A stretch of 64,000 nt of DNA from Lacticaseibacillus zhaodongensis (GTDB taxonomy: Bacteria; Bacillota; Bacilli; Lactobacillales; Lactobacillaceae), in NCBI RefSeq assembly GCF_009687905.1, contig NZ_BLBG01000011.1:1-64000 (forward strand). The letters are read 5' to 3'. The first letter of the stretch is position 1. Each line of letters starts with the position of its first letter. Below are positions 8,505-17,231 of the stretch, in pieces. A program made the translations under genes and the position numbers. The notes below the pieces were generated by a model. It was not told the origin of the DNA, did no database searches, and saw only the letters and a program-made list of their open reading frames with translations.

Positions 8505-8767
8505 CGGTGGAGGGCGGTGGAGCCAGATACGGAGCGGAGGCACGGGGCTGCTCCATGCCATCGCAATAATCGTCTGCTAGACTGCGGGTTGTGCAGGCTT
8601 GCCGACGATTATTGGGGGAAGCGCACGGACAACAATGCGACCGCAGGGAGCGTTGGCCGCAGCTTAGCGTCAAGACTTGACACGGTTTTCGTCAAGGCTT
8701 GAACGCGACCCTGCGCATGGAGCAGCCCCGTGACGCAGCGGGAGTAGCTGACTCCACCGCCCGGCAG
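8505..8767 (+). repeat. Family L structured element, copy E
   Basis: This plus-sense, more diverged copy faces copy A across about 150 bp. The main stem GGGGCTGCTCCATGC (8544-8558) pairs perfectly with 8715-8729, and an outer stem GGGCGGTGGAG pairs with CTCCACCGCCC. Hairpin H1 (8565-8613) has AATAATCGTC / GACGATTATT. Hairpin H5 (about 8669-8706) has TCAAGACTTGAC / GTCAAGGCTTGA, matching H5 of copies A and B in position and sequence. Confidence 0.65.
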
Positions 8768-8787
8768 TACCCGCCCCAACCAGATAC

Positions 8788-8822
8788 AAAAAGGCCGGGC
8801 AGCCTTTGCGGGCCGTCCGGTC
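8788..8822 (-). terminator. Terminator of the LCP gene
   Basis: On the minus strand GACCGGACGGCC and GGCTGCCCGGCC form a 12-position stem (one mismatch, some G-T pairs) followed by TTTTT, about 10 bp beyond the stop at 8832. Confidence 0.8.
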
Positions 8823-8831
8823 AGTGTGCAC

Positions 8832-9911
8832 TTACTGCACCACGTTGTTGTTATAGTCGTAGATATTGAAGGTGGGGTTATTCCCCGAACCCCAATCAAA
8901 GTTAGGATTGAGGTTGTTTTGCCGCACGTTCTCATTGTTTAGTGGTTTCTTTGCCTCGCCCATCTCGCCGCGAATAATATCGCTGATCCGCTGCAATTCC
9001 TTGGTTGACGGAATCTGGTAGGAAGCCTGGCCGATCCACGCACCCGTTTCCTTGATTTGCAAACGCCGAACATCCTTTGCTGAGCTCCGGTAGCTGTCGG
9101 CGATTGCGACTAGGTCATCGAAGGTCAGGTTCATCTCCAAGTTACCTTTAAGTGACTTGAGAACAGATTCGTAGTTCATCAGGGACTTGGTCGACAGAAT
9201 CGACTTCACAATTGCCATGATGACTTCTTGCTGCCGCCGCTGACGGCCATTGTCACCATCCGGATCTTGATAGCGCATGCGGGCAAACTGCAGCGCGCGG
9301 GTCCCGTTCAGGTGGGTTTTACCCTTCTTGAAGGTCCCCCCATCGTGACTCGGATCGCTCCAGGAGAAGGGTACTTTGACGTCTACCCCACCGACCGCAT
9401 CAACAATTTTGGCTAAACCACCCATGTTGACGGTTACGTAATAATCAAGCTTGATGCCGAGCAGCTTCTCAACCGTTTTGACCGTACAGTCGGAACCGCC
9501 AGCAAGGAAGGAGGAGTTGATTTTCTGGATGTCATTCTTGTTGCCGTCCTGAATCTGGGCCATCGTGTCCCGCGGAATGCTGACGATAGTGGTCCGCTTC
9601 TTCTTCGGATTAATGGTGACCACCATCATGGTGTCGGAATTACCAAGCTTTTCCTTCCGGCCGAGCGCCCCCGTGTCGGTCCCAATCAGCAGGAAGGACA
9701 GGGGCTTGGTTGCCTTGATTTTGGTTGATGCTTTGCGCCCCTTGATTTGAACAAAACTATTGTTGACCGTTGTCCGCGTGTCGCTATACATCCGGAACCC
9801 GTATGCAAGGACAATAAATAAAGCTGCGCATAACCCCAGCAATGACATTACTAACGCCGGATGCTTTAATTTATTCCGTTCCGGTTTTCTTTTTCGTGAA
9901 CCTACGTGCAT
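8832..9911 (-). CDS. LytR-CpsA-Psr (LCP) family transferase
   Basis: LCP enzymes attach teichoic acid or other anionic glycans from undecaprenyl carriers to peptidoglycan outside the membrane. The protein has a basic cytoplasmic N-terminus, one membrane anchor at about residues 20-40, and an extracytoplasmic LCP domain with LLIGTD, SIPRDT, the DAVGGVDV segment and the arginine-rich RMRYQDPDGDNGRQRR that holds the lipid pyrophosphate. The C-terminal 40 residues are Asn-rich and low in complexity. The ATG at 9911 has GAGGG 8 nt upstream; an ATG at 9968 has none. The product is 359 aa. The gene stands alone with its own terminator. Confidence 0.9.
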   Translation of the reverse strand: MHVGSRKRKPERNKLKHPALVMSLLGLCAALFIVLAYGFRMYSDTRTTVNNSFVQIKGRKASTKIKATKPLSFLLIGTDTGALGRKEKLGNSDTMMVVTINPKKKRTTIVSIPRDTMAQIQDGNKNDIQKINSSFLAGGSDCTVKTVEKLLGIKLDYYVTVNMGGLAKIVDAVGGVDVKVPFSWSDPSHDGGTFKKGKTHLNGTRALQFARMRYQDPDGDNGRQRRQQEVIMAIVKSILSTKSLMNYESVLKSLKGNLEMNLTFDDLVAIADSYRSSAKDVRRLQIKETGAWIGQASYQIPSTKELQRISDIIRGEMGEAKKPLNNENVRQNNLNPNFDWGSGNNPTFNIYDYNNNVVQ

Positions 9912-10209
9912 TTCTCTACCCTCGTCCTCAAGCCGGCTTTTGCCCGCATCATAATTAAGGCGCAACATGCCACCCCTAACTCTACGTCTGAGTTTAGCAA
10001 AAAGTCGGGTGTTTAGTGTATGTTATTTTCGTAAAGTTTACCGCTTATGCTATTATTAATCCAAAATGTAAGTGCTAACCTACATTAATTAAGGGCCACA
10101 ACGTCCATGTTCCAAAACAATCTGCACTGATGCTGCAGCATAATCGCATGCATCCGGCAATGTTGCTGCAATGACGTGATCCGGCTCATCCCCTAAAGGA
10201 GGAGAAAAC
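9912..10209. other. Intergenic region between the divergent LCP and pepF genes
   Basis: The region is AT-rich near 9990-10080 and holds the inverted repeat AATGTA / TACATT (about 10066-10085). No promoter with two good hexamers could be fixed by eye. A strong ribosome site (AAAGGAGGAG) precedes pepF. Confidence 0.4.
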
Positions 10210-12018
10210 ATGGCAGAAGAATTACCAACTCGGGCCGAGGTGCCAACTGAACTCACTTGGGACCTCAGCAGTATTTTCGCAGACGATGCCGCCTGGGAAA
10301 AGGCTTATGAAGCAAGTACGCAGGCCATCGCCGCGTTAACATCACTGCAGGGGCAACTGGGCAAAAGTGCCGGCGGCCTGCTTAACGTCTTGAAGAGCGC
10401 CTTGGCAGCGCAGCGCCAGTTGGAGAAGCTCTACGTGTACTCCAGCATGCGGGCCAATCAGGATACCGCCAACAGCCACTACCAGGGCCTGTTCGCCCGC
10501 GCCAGCAAGCTCGCCACGGATTTTGCAACGAACACCGCGTACGTGCAGCCAGAGCTGTTAGCAATTCCGGAAGCAACACTGAACGAGTGGTACGCCGCAA
10601 ACACCGAACTGCGCGCATACCAGCATTACATTGATGACCTGACCAGCAGCCGCGGCCACGTGCTGACAGCAGAGAAGGAAGAACTGATCTCCGCAGCCAG
10701 TGACGCCATGGACGCCAGTGCGCAGACCTTCAACGTGCTCAACAACTCGGACATCGAGTTCGGGATGATCGAGGATGAGGATGGCAATTTCGTCCAGCTG
10801 AGCAGCGGGATTTACGGCGAACTCATTCGCAGCGCCGACCCCGAAGTCCGGCAAAATGCCTTCGAAACGCTCTACGCGGCGTACGGTCAGCTGGAAAATA
10901 CTTTTGCCAGCACCCTCGCCGGGAACGTGAAGGCACACAACTTCACGGCCAAGGCCCACAAGTACGCGTCTGCGCGCGAAGCCGCGATGGCGGCCCACCA
11001 CATCCCCGAAACGGTCTACACGACCCTCGTCGACAGCGTGAACGCCCACTTGCCGCTGCTGCACCGTTACGTGGCCCTGCGCAAAAAGTTGCTCGGGCTG
11101 GACGAACTGCACAGCTACGACCTCTACACCCCAATCACCGGGGCCGCACCACTCAGCTACACGATCGACGAAGCCAAGGTAGAGGGCAAAAAGGCGCTGG
11201 CAATCCTCGGCGACGACTATCTCAGTCACGTTGACCACATCTTCAACGACCGGGTCATCGATTTTGTCGAGAACAAAAACAAGCGCAGTGGTGCCTACTC
11301 CGGTGGCTCCTACGACACCGAGCCCTTCATTTTGCACAACTGGCACGACTCGCTCGAGGCGCTGTACACCCTCGTCCACGAAACCGGCCATTCCGTTCAC
11401 TCCTGGTACACCCGGCACAACCAGCCTTACCAGTACGGTGACTATTCCATTTTCGTCGCCGAAATCGCGTCCACAAGCAATGAAGCGCTGCTGACGGACT
11501 ACCTGCTCAAAACACAGACCGACCCCAAAGTACGCGCGTTCGTGCTCAACCACTACCTGGACGGCTTCAAGGGGACCGTCTTCCGCCAGACCCAGTTTGC
11601 TGAATTCGAAGACTGGCTGCACAAACAGGACCAGGCCGGCCAGCCGCTCACCGCAGCAACCAACTCTGCCTTCTACGGCGACCTGAACGCCCGCTACTAC
11701 GGCCCCGCCCTAGAACCGGACGAGGACATCAGCCTCGAGTGGGCCCGGATCCCACACTTCTACTACAACTATTACGTTTACCAGTACGCGACCGGCTTCG
11801 CGGCGGCCAACGCCCTCACCAGCCACATTATTGCTGGCGAACCCGGTGCCCGCGACAAGTACATCAACTACCTCAAGACCGGTAGTTCCAAGTTCCCAAT
11901 CGACACCATGAAGGCTGCTGGCGTCGACATGACCAAAGGCGACTACCTCGAGACCGCGTTCAACGTTTTCGAAACGCGACTCGATGAATTTGAGCAGTTA
12001 GCAGATCAATTGAAGTAA
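10210..12018 (+). CDS. pepF: Oligoendopeptidase F (M3 zinc metallopeptidase)
   Basis: PepF cleaves oligopeptides of roughly 7-17 residues in the cytoplasm, downstream of peptide uptake. The zinc site HETGH is at residues 390-394, with the further glutamate ligand in the expected helix (EIASTSNEALL) about 27 residues later. The N-terminal oligopeptidase lobe (about 1-200) and the M3 catalytic region (about 200-590) are both complete. The length of 602 aa is standard. AAAGGAGGAG lies 5 nt before the ATG. Codons are strongly G/C-ending compared with nearby intergenic DNA. It would work with the Opp transporter at 42.8-48.6 kb, though not genetically linked to it. Confidence 0.95.
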   Translation: MAEELPTRAEVPTELTWDLSSIFADDAAWEKAYEASTQAIAALTSLQGQLGKSAGGLLNVLKSALAAQRQLEKLYVYSSMRANQDTANSHYQGLFARASKLATDFATNTAYVQPELLAIPEATLNEWYAANTELRAYQHYIDDLTSSRGHVLTAEKEELISAASDAMDASAQTFNVLNNSDIEFGMIEDEDGNFVQLSSGIYGELIRSADPEVRQNAFETLYAAYGQLENTFASTLAGNVKAHNFTAKAHKYASAREAAMAAHHIPETVYTTLVDSVNAHLPLLHRYVALRKKLLGLDELHSYDLYTPITGAAPLSYTIDEAKVEGKKALAILGDDYLSHVDHIFNDRVIDFVENKNKRSGAYSGGSYDTEPFILHNWHDSLEALYTLVHETGHSVHSWYTRHNQPYQYGDYSIFVAEIASTSNEALLTDYLLKTQTDPKVRAFVLNHYLDGFKGTVFRQTQFAEFEDWLHKQDQAGQPLTAATNSAFYGDLNARYYGPALEPDEDISLEWARIPHFYYNYYVYQYATGFAAANALTSHIIAGEPGARDKYINYLKTGSSKFPIDTMKAAGVDMTKGDYLETAFNVFETRLDEFEQLADQLK

Positions 12019-12026
12019 AGCTTTTT

Positions 12027-12068
12027 GGGGGCCGGCAAAATGCTCCATCATTTTGCCGGCCCCCTTTT
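12027..12068 (+). terminator. Terminator of pepF
   Basis: GGGGGCCGGCAAAATG and CATTTTGCCGGCCCCC form a perfect 16-bp stem followed by TTTT. Confidence 0.95.
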
Positions 12069-12110
12069 GATGTACAATTAGAGCAATTGGAACAGGAAAG
12101 GTGAACGCAC

Positions 12111-12992
12111 ATGCAAAGAATTGGATTCGTCGGTACCGGGGTCATGGGTACAGGCATGATCAAGAACCTGCTCAAGGCCGGATACGAGGTCACGGTGTTC
12201 AACCGCACCCGGGCCCACGCACAGCCCGTCATTGACGCCGGTGCACGCTGGGCAAGCAGCCCGGCCAAAGTTGCCGCTGACGCCCCCATCACTTTATCCA
12301 TGGTCGGCTTCCCGCAGGATGTCCACGACATCTACTTCGGTGATGACGGCATTCTCGCCGGCGCCGAACCCGGTAGCCTCGTTGTCGACATGACGACCAG
12401 CACCCCAACGCTCGCCCGGGAAATTACCCAGGCCGCAGCTGAAAAAGGTATCGTAGCCTTAGACGCGCCTGTTTCTGGTGGCGATATCGGCGCCAAGAAG
12501 GGCACCCTGACCATTATGGTTGGCGGCGAACAAGCGGCAATGCCGCAGCTACAACCACTTTTTGACGTCATGGGCAGTGCTACCCACCGCTTCGGCGATG
12601 CCGGCAGTGGCCAGCACGCTAAGATGGCAAACCAGATCATGATTGCCGGCACGATGACCGGCCTCAGCGAAATGTTGGTTTACGCCCAGGCGGCCGGTTT
12701 GGACCTGAACGACATTCTTGCCACTGTCGGTGCGGGTTCAGCCGCTAACTGGTCTTTGACCAACTATGGCCCCCGCGTCCTCGCGGGTGATTACACCCCG
12801 GGCTTCTTCGCCAAGCACTTCCTGAAGGATTTACGGATTGCCCTGGACGAAGCTGATAAAATGCAGCTCGACCTCCCCGCGACCAAGACGGCCAAGCAGC
12901 TCTACGAACAGCTGGTTGCTGCCGGGCACGGTAACGACGGCACTCAGGCACTGGTCAAGCTGTACAAGAGTTGGACTGATTTGGCAAAATAA
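12111..12992 (+). CDS. NAD(P)-dependent beta-hydroxyacid dehydrogenase
   Basis: This protein belongs to the 3-hydroxyisobutyrate / 6-phosphogluconate dehydrogenase-like family. The Rossmann motif GFVGTGVMGTGM is at residues 5-16, the substrate-binding stretch APVSGGDIGAKKGTL near 122-136, and the catalytic lysine in GQHAKMANQ near 170. The second half is the all-helical dimerisation domain. The length of 293 aa is normal. AGGAAAGGTG precedes the ATG by 7 nt. The actual substrate (2-hydroxy-3-oxopropionate, 3-hydroxyisobutyrate or another short hydroxyacid) cannot be decided from sequence, and no pathway neighbour helps. Confidence 0.9.
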   Translation: MQRIGFVGTGVMGTGMIKNLLKAGYEVTVFNRTRAHAQPVIDAGARWASSPAKVAADAPITLSMVGFPQDVHDIYFGDDGILAGAEPGSLVVDMTTSTPTLAREITQAAAEKGIVALDAPVSGGDIGAKKGTLTIMVGGEQAAMPQLQPLFDVMGSATHRFGDAGSGQHAKMANQIMIAGTMTGLSEMLVYAQAAGLDLNDILATVGAGSAANWSLTNYGPRVLAGDYTPGFFAKHFLKDLRIALDEADKMQLDLPATKTAKQLYEQLVAAGHGNDGTQALVKLYKSWTDLAK

Positions 12993-13038
12993 GAGATTAG
13001 TTGTTTTATGCAACTAGTTATTTAGCTTCAAACAGACT

Positions 13039-13085
13039 GTAGCCGGCGGATTTGTCTTTTACACAAATCGGCCGGCTACTTTTTT
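13039..13085 (+). terminator. Terminator of the beta-hydroxyacid dehydrogenase gene
   Basis: GTAGCCGGC and GCCGGCTAC, with inner arms ATTTGT / ACAAAT, form a long stem followed by six T. Confidence 0.9.
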
Positions 13086-13116
13086 ACATATTTTTGTTGC
13101 AAGTCTTGCTTGGCCT

Positions 13117-15138
13117 TTAATCCAGCACGATTTGCATGACTGCCATGCCGCACAATTCAACTGGAATCAGCAAGTAGTTGTCATTTTCAATTAATTCGAT
13201 ATCTTGCTGCCTGCAGGCGTCACCACGCCGGGTGTAAACCCGCGCCCGCAATGACTGTGGCTGTTTAGCCGGGTGCCAACGCAATTGCGGGTAATCGTCC
13301 AAGGTGAAATTGGCAATGGTCAGGACCGTCTCGGCGTGTGTATCTACGACCAATTTCACATTTGGTGTGCCAATTAAATAATCCAGTGGTGCGTCCGCCA
13401 ACATCTGTTGATACAGACTCTGCCTGAAGCCGATGTACTGTGATTCCCAACCGTACTTCGGATCAGTTCCCATCGGCATCACGATGATGTGGCCATCAAT
13501 TCGCACCAGATTATTTCCCAGGCAATCATGCTGCGCACTGTAGGCATGACTCCACACGTCAACGTTACTGTCCACGGCGTATTCCAACTGCAGGTAATCA
13601 CCCGTGTGCTGCAGCATCGTGATGCGCGGCGCCAGCACGCCCTCGGCACTATGGCCATCTGCGGCTTCGTACGACTGGTAGCCGGTCCGCACCCCATGCC
13701 ATTGACTAGCGGTAATGTGGATCAGGTCGCCCAGCCCCTGGTCTAGCAGCACCTGCACCGCCTGCCCGTCTAGGAAAACAGTGTTGTTCTTAATTAGCTC
13801 GGTAATACTGGTAGTAGCCAAGTTACGCAAAAGCTGCCCACTAATGGCAATAAATTCGCCAGTCAGCGCGGTAGACACCGGCCAAGGCGTGATGGTCGTG
13901 CTGAAGCCAAACGTACTCAGCAACTCGGCCCAATTCGTCTCCTGCGGCAGCAACTCAACTGGATCCTGACCATGAGCTGTATGCAGCGTGTAGCTGGAAT
14001 CCTGATCAACCAGTACCTTGATTCCTCGTGTCTGGGCCATGCGCACCCGATGTGTGCTGATTTGCTGCAAGAAAGGTTTACTGCCCGCAAGCATCTGCAC
14101 GTAGCCGTAACTTTCGTCGATCCCGTTGCCGGCCATATCAAAGAGGTTGAGCAAAATTCCCCGCGCTCCCACCAAACTAGCGGTCTCCAGTTGAAACTGC
14201 GTGAAACGCTTGGACTTCACAAAGGGTGAATACATATAACTTTCCAGTTCCGGCATTAGTTCCGCGTTGTCACCAAGATACGCGGCCGTGGTCCGCGTGT
14301 AGCGTTCAAACACCCGCGCATACTTCAGCGGTGCAATCTCGTTATAAGCTGGTAGGTGCGGGCGGGCAACCCACGTCTGTTGACTACCGCTCAGGGCGGT
14401 AAACAGACCCGGCCAGTCGCGCCCCTCAACGGCGTGCCAATCTGGAAATGAAGTCATTAACGCAAGGTGCGTTTGCGGCGCAACGGCGTGGACGGCACGT
14501 TCAATTTGCGCGGCGACCCGCTTCATTTCTGCTCGCGCAACGTCCAAGTAAACCTTGCGTGCCGCTGTGGGTGTCCCCGGAGCAAGTAGCTCCTGCACAA
14601 ACTCTGCGCGGCTCACTTCTCGGCCCAATTTTGCGCAATACTGGGCCATGTGCCGCGGACAAAAGCAGCCCAGCTTCAGGGGCGTGTGGTTATAGTGGCG
14701 GAAGTCATCCTCGAGCCAGAGTTCTTCCGGCTGCAGGCTGGCGTACTGTGCATACCGGGCGGCGATGTAATCCTGCCACCCCGGGTCACCCGGACAAGCA
14801 ATAGTTTCGGCTTGGCGCCCATTAATATCGACCATGGTGCTGAAGCCCAGCGCCGGATTCAGCTTTTGCCCGCGATCCGAATGCATGACGGTCGTCCAGG
14901 GGTTTAAACTTGTTGTAACGCCAATTGACCGCAACTGTTCCTGCACCGGCTTGATGGCGTCCAGCCACACCTGCGTCTGGGCCGCGTCCAGGTGCCCGCA
15001 GTTCAGCTCTTCCGGATTGATGAAGAAAGTCACGTTATCGATCTGGGCCCGCTGGCAAAAGTGGAGCAGGCGGGTATTTTGCTCAGCAGTGTTGGTCTGG
15101 GGGTCTAACGTGTAACGCAGTGAATATTGAAAGCTCAT
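13117..15138 (-). CDS. Glycoside-hydrolase-like TIM-barrel protein, family not assigned
   Basis: The 673-aa protein has no signal peptide, so it should act in the cytoplasm. The N-terminal 350 residues look like a TIM barrel: the repeating beta-alpha pattern includes VTFFINPEEL, LWLEDDFRH with an acidic pair and a histidine, and MTSFPDWHAVEGRDW. A middle domain resembles the amidotransferase-like trimerisation domain of GH42-type enzymes (LSTFGFSTTITPWPV, VFLDGQAVQVLL). The C-terminus is beta-rich. AAGGAG precedes the ATG by about 10 nt. A strong cre site overlaps the promoter, so the gene is probably under catabolite repression, as for a sugar-degrading enzyme. The substrate is unknown. Confidence 0.6.
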   Translation of the reverse strand: MSFQYSLRYTLDPQTNTAEQNTRLLHFCQRAQIDNVTFFINPEELNCGHLDAAQTQVWLDAIKPVQEQLRSIGVTTSLNPWTTVMHSDRGQKLNPALGFSTMVDINGRQAETIACPGDPGWQDYIAARYAQYASLQPEELWLEDDFRHYNHTPLKLGCFCPRHMAQYCAKLGREVSRAEFVQELLAPGTPTAARKVYLDVARAEMKRVAAQIERAVHAVAPQTHLALMTSFPDWHAVEGRDWPGLFTALSGSQQTWVARPHLPAYNEIAPLKYARVFERYTRTTAAYLGDNAELMPELESYMYSPFVKSKRFTQFQLETASLVGARGILLNLFDMAGNGIDESYGYVQMLAGSKPFLQQISTHRVRMAQTRGIKVLVDQDSSYTLHTAHGQDPVELLPQETNWAELLSTFGFSTTITPWPVSTALTGEFIAISGQLLRNLATTSITELIKNNTVFLDGQAVQVLLDQGLGDLIHITASQWHGVRTGYQSYEAADGHSAEGVLAPRITMLQHTGDYLQLEYAVDSNVDVWSHAYSAQHDCLGNNLVRIDGHIIVMPMGTDPKYGWESQYIGFRQSLYQQMLADAPLDYLIGTPNVKLVVDTHAETVLTIANFTLDDYPQLRWHPAKQPQSLRARVYTRRGDACRQQDIELIENDNYLLIPVELCGMAVMQIVLD

Positions 15139-15157
15139 CGTCGCGTCTCCTTAATGG

Positions 15158-15173
15158 GCGGTGCACCGCCCTT
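15158..15173 (-). promoter_or_regulatory. 16-bp palindrome just upstream of the ribosome site
   Basis: GGGCGGTGCACCGCCC is a perfect palindrome located a few bases before the AAGGAG of the glycoside-hydrolase-like gene. It could be an operator or a leader hairpin that affects translation. Confidence 0.4.
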
Positions 15174-15193
15174 TTCCGACTGATCAGGTTTGA

Positions 15194-15207
15194 TGTTACC
15201 GCTTCCA
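15194..15207 (-). promoter_or_regulatory. CcpA cre site
   Basis: The minus strand reads TGGAAGCGGTAACA, a full match to the cre pattern TGNAANCGNTNNCA. It directly follows a TATTCT -10 box (15207-15212) of the downstream gene, a typical position for repression by CcpA. Confidence 0.7.
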
Positions 15208-15249
15208 GAATAGCATACTTTTTTGCCGCTTAGTGCGCCCTAAGCCGAA

Positions 15250-15281
15250 CAAAAAGCTAACCATCCGCAGATAGTTAGCTT
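15250..15281 (-). terminator. Terminator of the metal ABC transporter operon
   Basis: AAGCTAAC and GTTAGCTT arms (15254-15281) are followed on the minus strand by TTTTTG, 25 bp beyond the permease stop codon. Confidence 0.8.
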
Positions 15282-15305
15282 CAATAATGATCATATTAAT
15301 TTGGT

Positions 15306-16100
15306 CTAGCTGCGTTCCCGTTGATGGTAAAACAGTGCACCGAGGTAGAACGCACATTCCAGCACGGCGATGAAGAAGGTCACTGGCCAGTTGGTATAAT
15401 ACGCAAGCACCAAGCCGAGCCAAACGCCGATTAACGCGGCCCCAACCGAGATGGCCAGCATCTGCGGCAAGGTCCGACCCAAATACTTAGCGGCGGCACT
15501 CGGCAGCGTCAGCAGAATGAATACCAGCAAACTCCCCACGATTTGCGCCCCAGTTGAGACGGCGATGGCCAGGATCACTAGGAAGTAAATCGAGATGAGG
15601 TTGGTCTTCAAACCGTGTGCCCGCGCCCCGATTGCGTCGAAGCTGTCAAAAGCGAGCCAGCGGTAGCTGAGCAGGACCGTCAGCAGGACGAAGCCAGCCA
15701 GAATGACTAGCTGCCAGACCTCAGCCCGCGAGATGCCCACGATACTGCCGAACAAAATCGAAGTAGCGTAACTCGAACTGGCACTGGACAGCGACAGAAA
15801 CAGAATCCCGGCCCCAACGAACAGGCTGGAAACTGCAGACGTCGAAGCCTCCCGCCGCGACGCCTTGCCGGACATCCGGCCCACGGTCACCGCGGAGGCA
15901 ATCGTAAACAGCAACATCCCTGCCAGCGGCTGAATCCCGATGAACACGGCAAAGGCCGCACCGGCAAAACCAATTTCACTGAGCGTGTGGGCTAAGAAGG
16001 ACGTCCCGCGGGCGGTGACGAACACGCCCACGATGCCGGAAGCAATTGCAATGAAGGTGCTGGCCAAGAAGGCATTTTGCATAAAGGCGTAATGTAGCAT
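15306..16100 (-). CDS. Metal ABC transporter permease (ZnuB/MtsB type)
   Basis: This integral membrane protein of 264 aa has about eight hydrophobic segments. It belongs to the ABC-3 family that imports zinc or manganese; family hallmarks include FLAHTLSEIGFAGAAFAVFIG near residue 35 and STGAQIVGSLLVFILLTLPSA near 182. Its ATG overlaps the stop of the ATPase gene (TAATG), so the two are translationally coupled. AAGGAGGAGG lies upstream. No substrate-binding lipoprotein or metalloregulator is nearby, which leaves the metal unknown. Confidence 0.88.
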   Translation of the reverse strand: MLHYAFMQNAFLASTFIAIASGIVGVFVTARGTSFLAHTLSEIGFAGAAFAVFIGIQPLAGMLLFTIASAVTVGRMSGKASRREASTSAVSSLFVGAGILFLSLSSASSSYATSILFGSIVGISRAEVWQLVILAGFVLLTVLLSYRWLAFDSFDAIGARAHGLKTNLISIYFLVILAIAVSTGAQIVGSLLVFILLTLPSAAAKYLGRTLPQMLAISVGAALIGVWLGLVLAYYTNWPVTFFIAVLECAFYLGALFYHQRERS

Positions 16101-16816
16101 TAGTCCTCCTCCTTGGTTTCGAGAATCCCGCGCAGGTCATCCGGCATGTTCTCCGGCTCCATGTTCGCGATCGGCTCCATTTTGCCACCGTCTGGGCCCA
16201 GCATCAGGTACTCATCCGTGTAATCCTTCGCCAGCTTCATGTCGTGCGTAACGAAGAGCACGGTGAGCCCCATCTTTTGGTTGACCTCACGCACCAGATC
16301 CATGAGCTCGACCTTGGTGTTGATATCCAGGCTAGCCGTGGATTCATCCAAAATCAGGAAGTTCGGCCGATCAATAAGCGCCTGCGCCAAGTACGCCTTT
16401 TGCTTCTCACCACCGCTGGCCATCCCGAGCCGCTGCTGTTGCAGCTTTTCAAGGTGCGTCTGCGCTAGCACCTCGTCCAGCCGGGCGTTTTCCTGCGCCC
16501 GGTGCCATGGCCACGGGCTCCCCAACTGACTTAGTTGCACGAAGGAACGAATCGTCAGCGGGTACTCATCATCGAGGTTACGAAACTGCGGTACGTAACC
16601 AATCTTCACGGCTGGATCATGCCGCCAGTCAATCTCCCCAGCTGTCGGGCTTAGCTGGCCCATCAGCAGGCGAATCAAGGTGGTTTTGCCCACCCCGTTT
16701 GGCCCGATAATACTGGTCATGCTGCCGGCATGGAGCGTGAAATTGAGGTCGTTAAATAGCTGCCGGTCCCGAAAACCGAACTGCAGATGCTTAACCTCAA
16801 GAATTGATTGTGCCAT
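16100..16816 (-). CDS. Metal ABC transporter ATP-binding protein
   Basis: This single ATP-binding cassette of 238 aa has Walker A GPNGVGKTT near residue 38, the signature variant ASGGEKQK near 135, Walker B FLILDEST and switch histidine FVTHDMK. The ASGGE signature is common in zinc/manganese importers. GGAGG precedes the ATG by about 9 nt. It is the first gene of the two-gene operon with the permease. A complete importer needs an outer lipoprotein, which must be encoded elsewhere. Confidence 0.88.
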   Translation of the reverse strand: MAQSILEVKHLQFGFRDRQLFNDLNFTLHAGSMTSIIGPNGVGKTTLIRLLMGQLSPTAGEIDWRHDPAVKIGYVPQFRNLDDEYPLTIRSFVQLSQLGSPWPWHRAQENARLDEVLAQTHLEKLQQQRLGMASGGEKQKAYLAQALIDRPNFLILDESTASLDINTKVELMDLVREVNQKMGLTVLFVTHDMKLAKDYTDEYLMLGPDGGKMEPIANMEPENMPDDLRGILETKEED

Positions 16817-16883
16817 TGACTAGCTTCCTCCGTGAAATTGTTCGCGCTGAATTAACTTCTAAAAAGTAAGTTTACCGCAAACC

Positions 16884-17231
16884 CTAGAGATTACGCAAAT
16901 CATCTGGCAAATCATTCGCCGCGGAGAAGTCGATGGAGATGGTCTTAGGGCGATCTTTAACGATCAAAATGTACGCGTGGCCGAGGAATGGCTTGTCACC
17001 CTTGTAGGCAATCGGAAATTCCTGTGCTGGTGCGGCAGTCCCCTGAATCATCATGCCGTAGCACTCATCGTCGGTGTAATCATCGGAGAACACGATGGCC
17101 ACTGGGGACACGACAATCTGCTTAGCCTTCGTCATCACAGTGACCACGTCCCAAATCTGCTTCAAAACTTCCTTGGGGAAAACAGCGGTGACCGCAGCAC
17201 TAACACGGCGCTTCTTGGTAATCTCGTACAT
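16884..17231 (-). CDS. Conserved hypothetical protein, 115 aa
   Basis: This small soluble protein has no signal or membrane segment. Its start (YEITKKRRVSAAVTAVFP) and tryptophan-containing first helix (LKQIWDVV) faintly resemble DUF960 proteins, but I am not certain of that. The ATG at 17231 has GGAGG 6 nt upstream; the ATG at 17243 would put that site inside the gene. The gene lies upstream of the metal transporter with a 67-bp gap and no clear terminator, so read-through is possible. The function is unknown. Confidence 0.7.
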   Translation of the reverse strand: MYEITKKRRVSAAVTAVFPKEVLKQIWDVVTVMTKAKQIVVSPVAIVFSDDYTDDECYGMMIQGTAAPAQEFPIAYKGDKPFLGHAYILIVKDRPKTISIDFSAANDLPDDLRNL

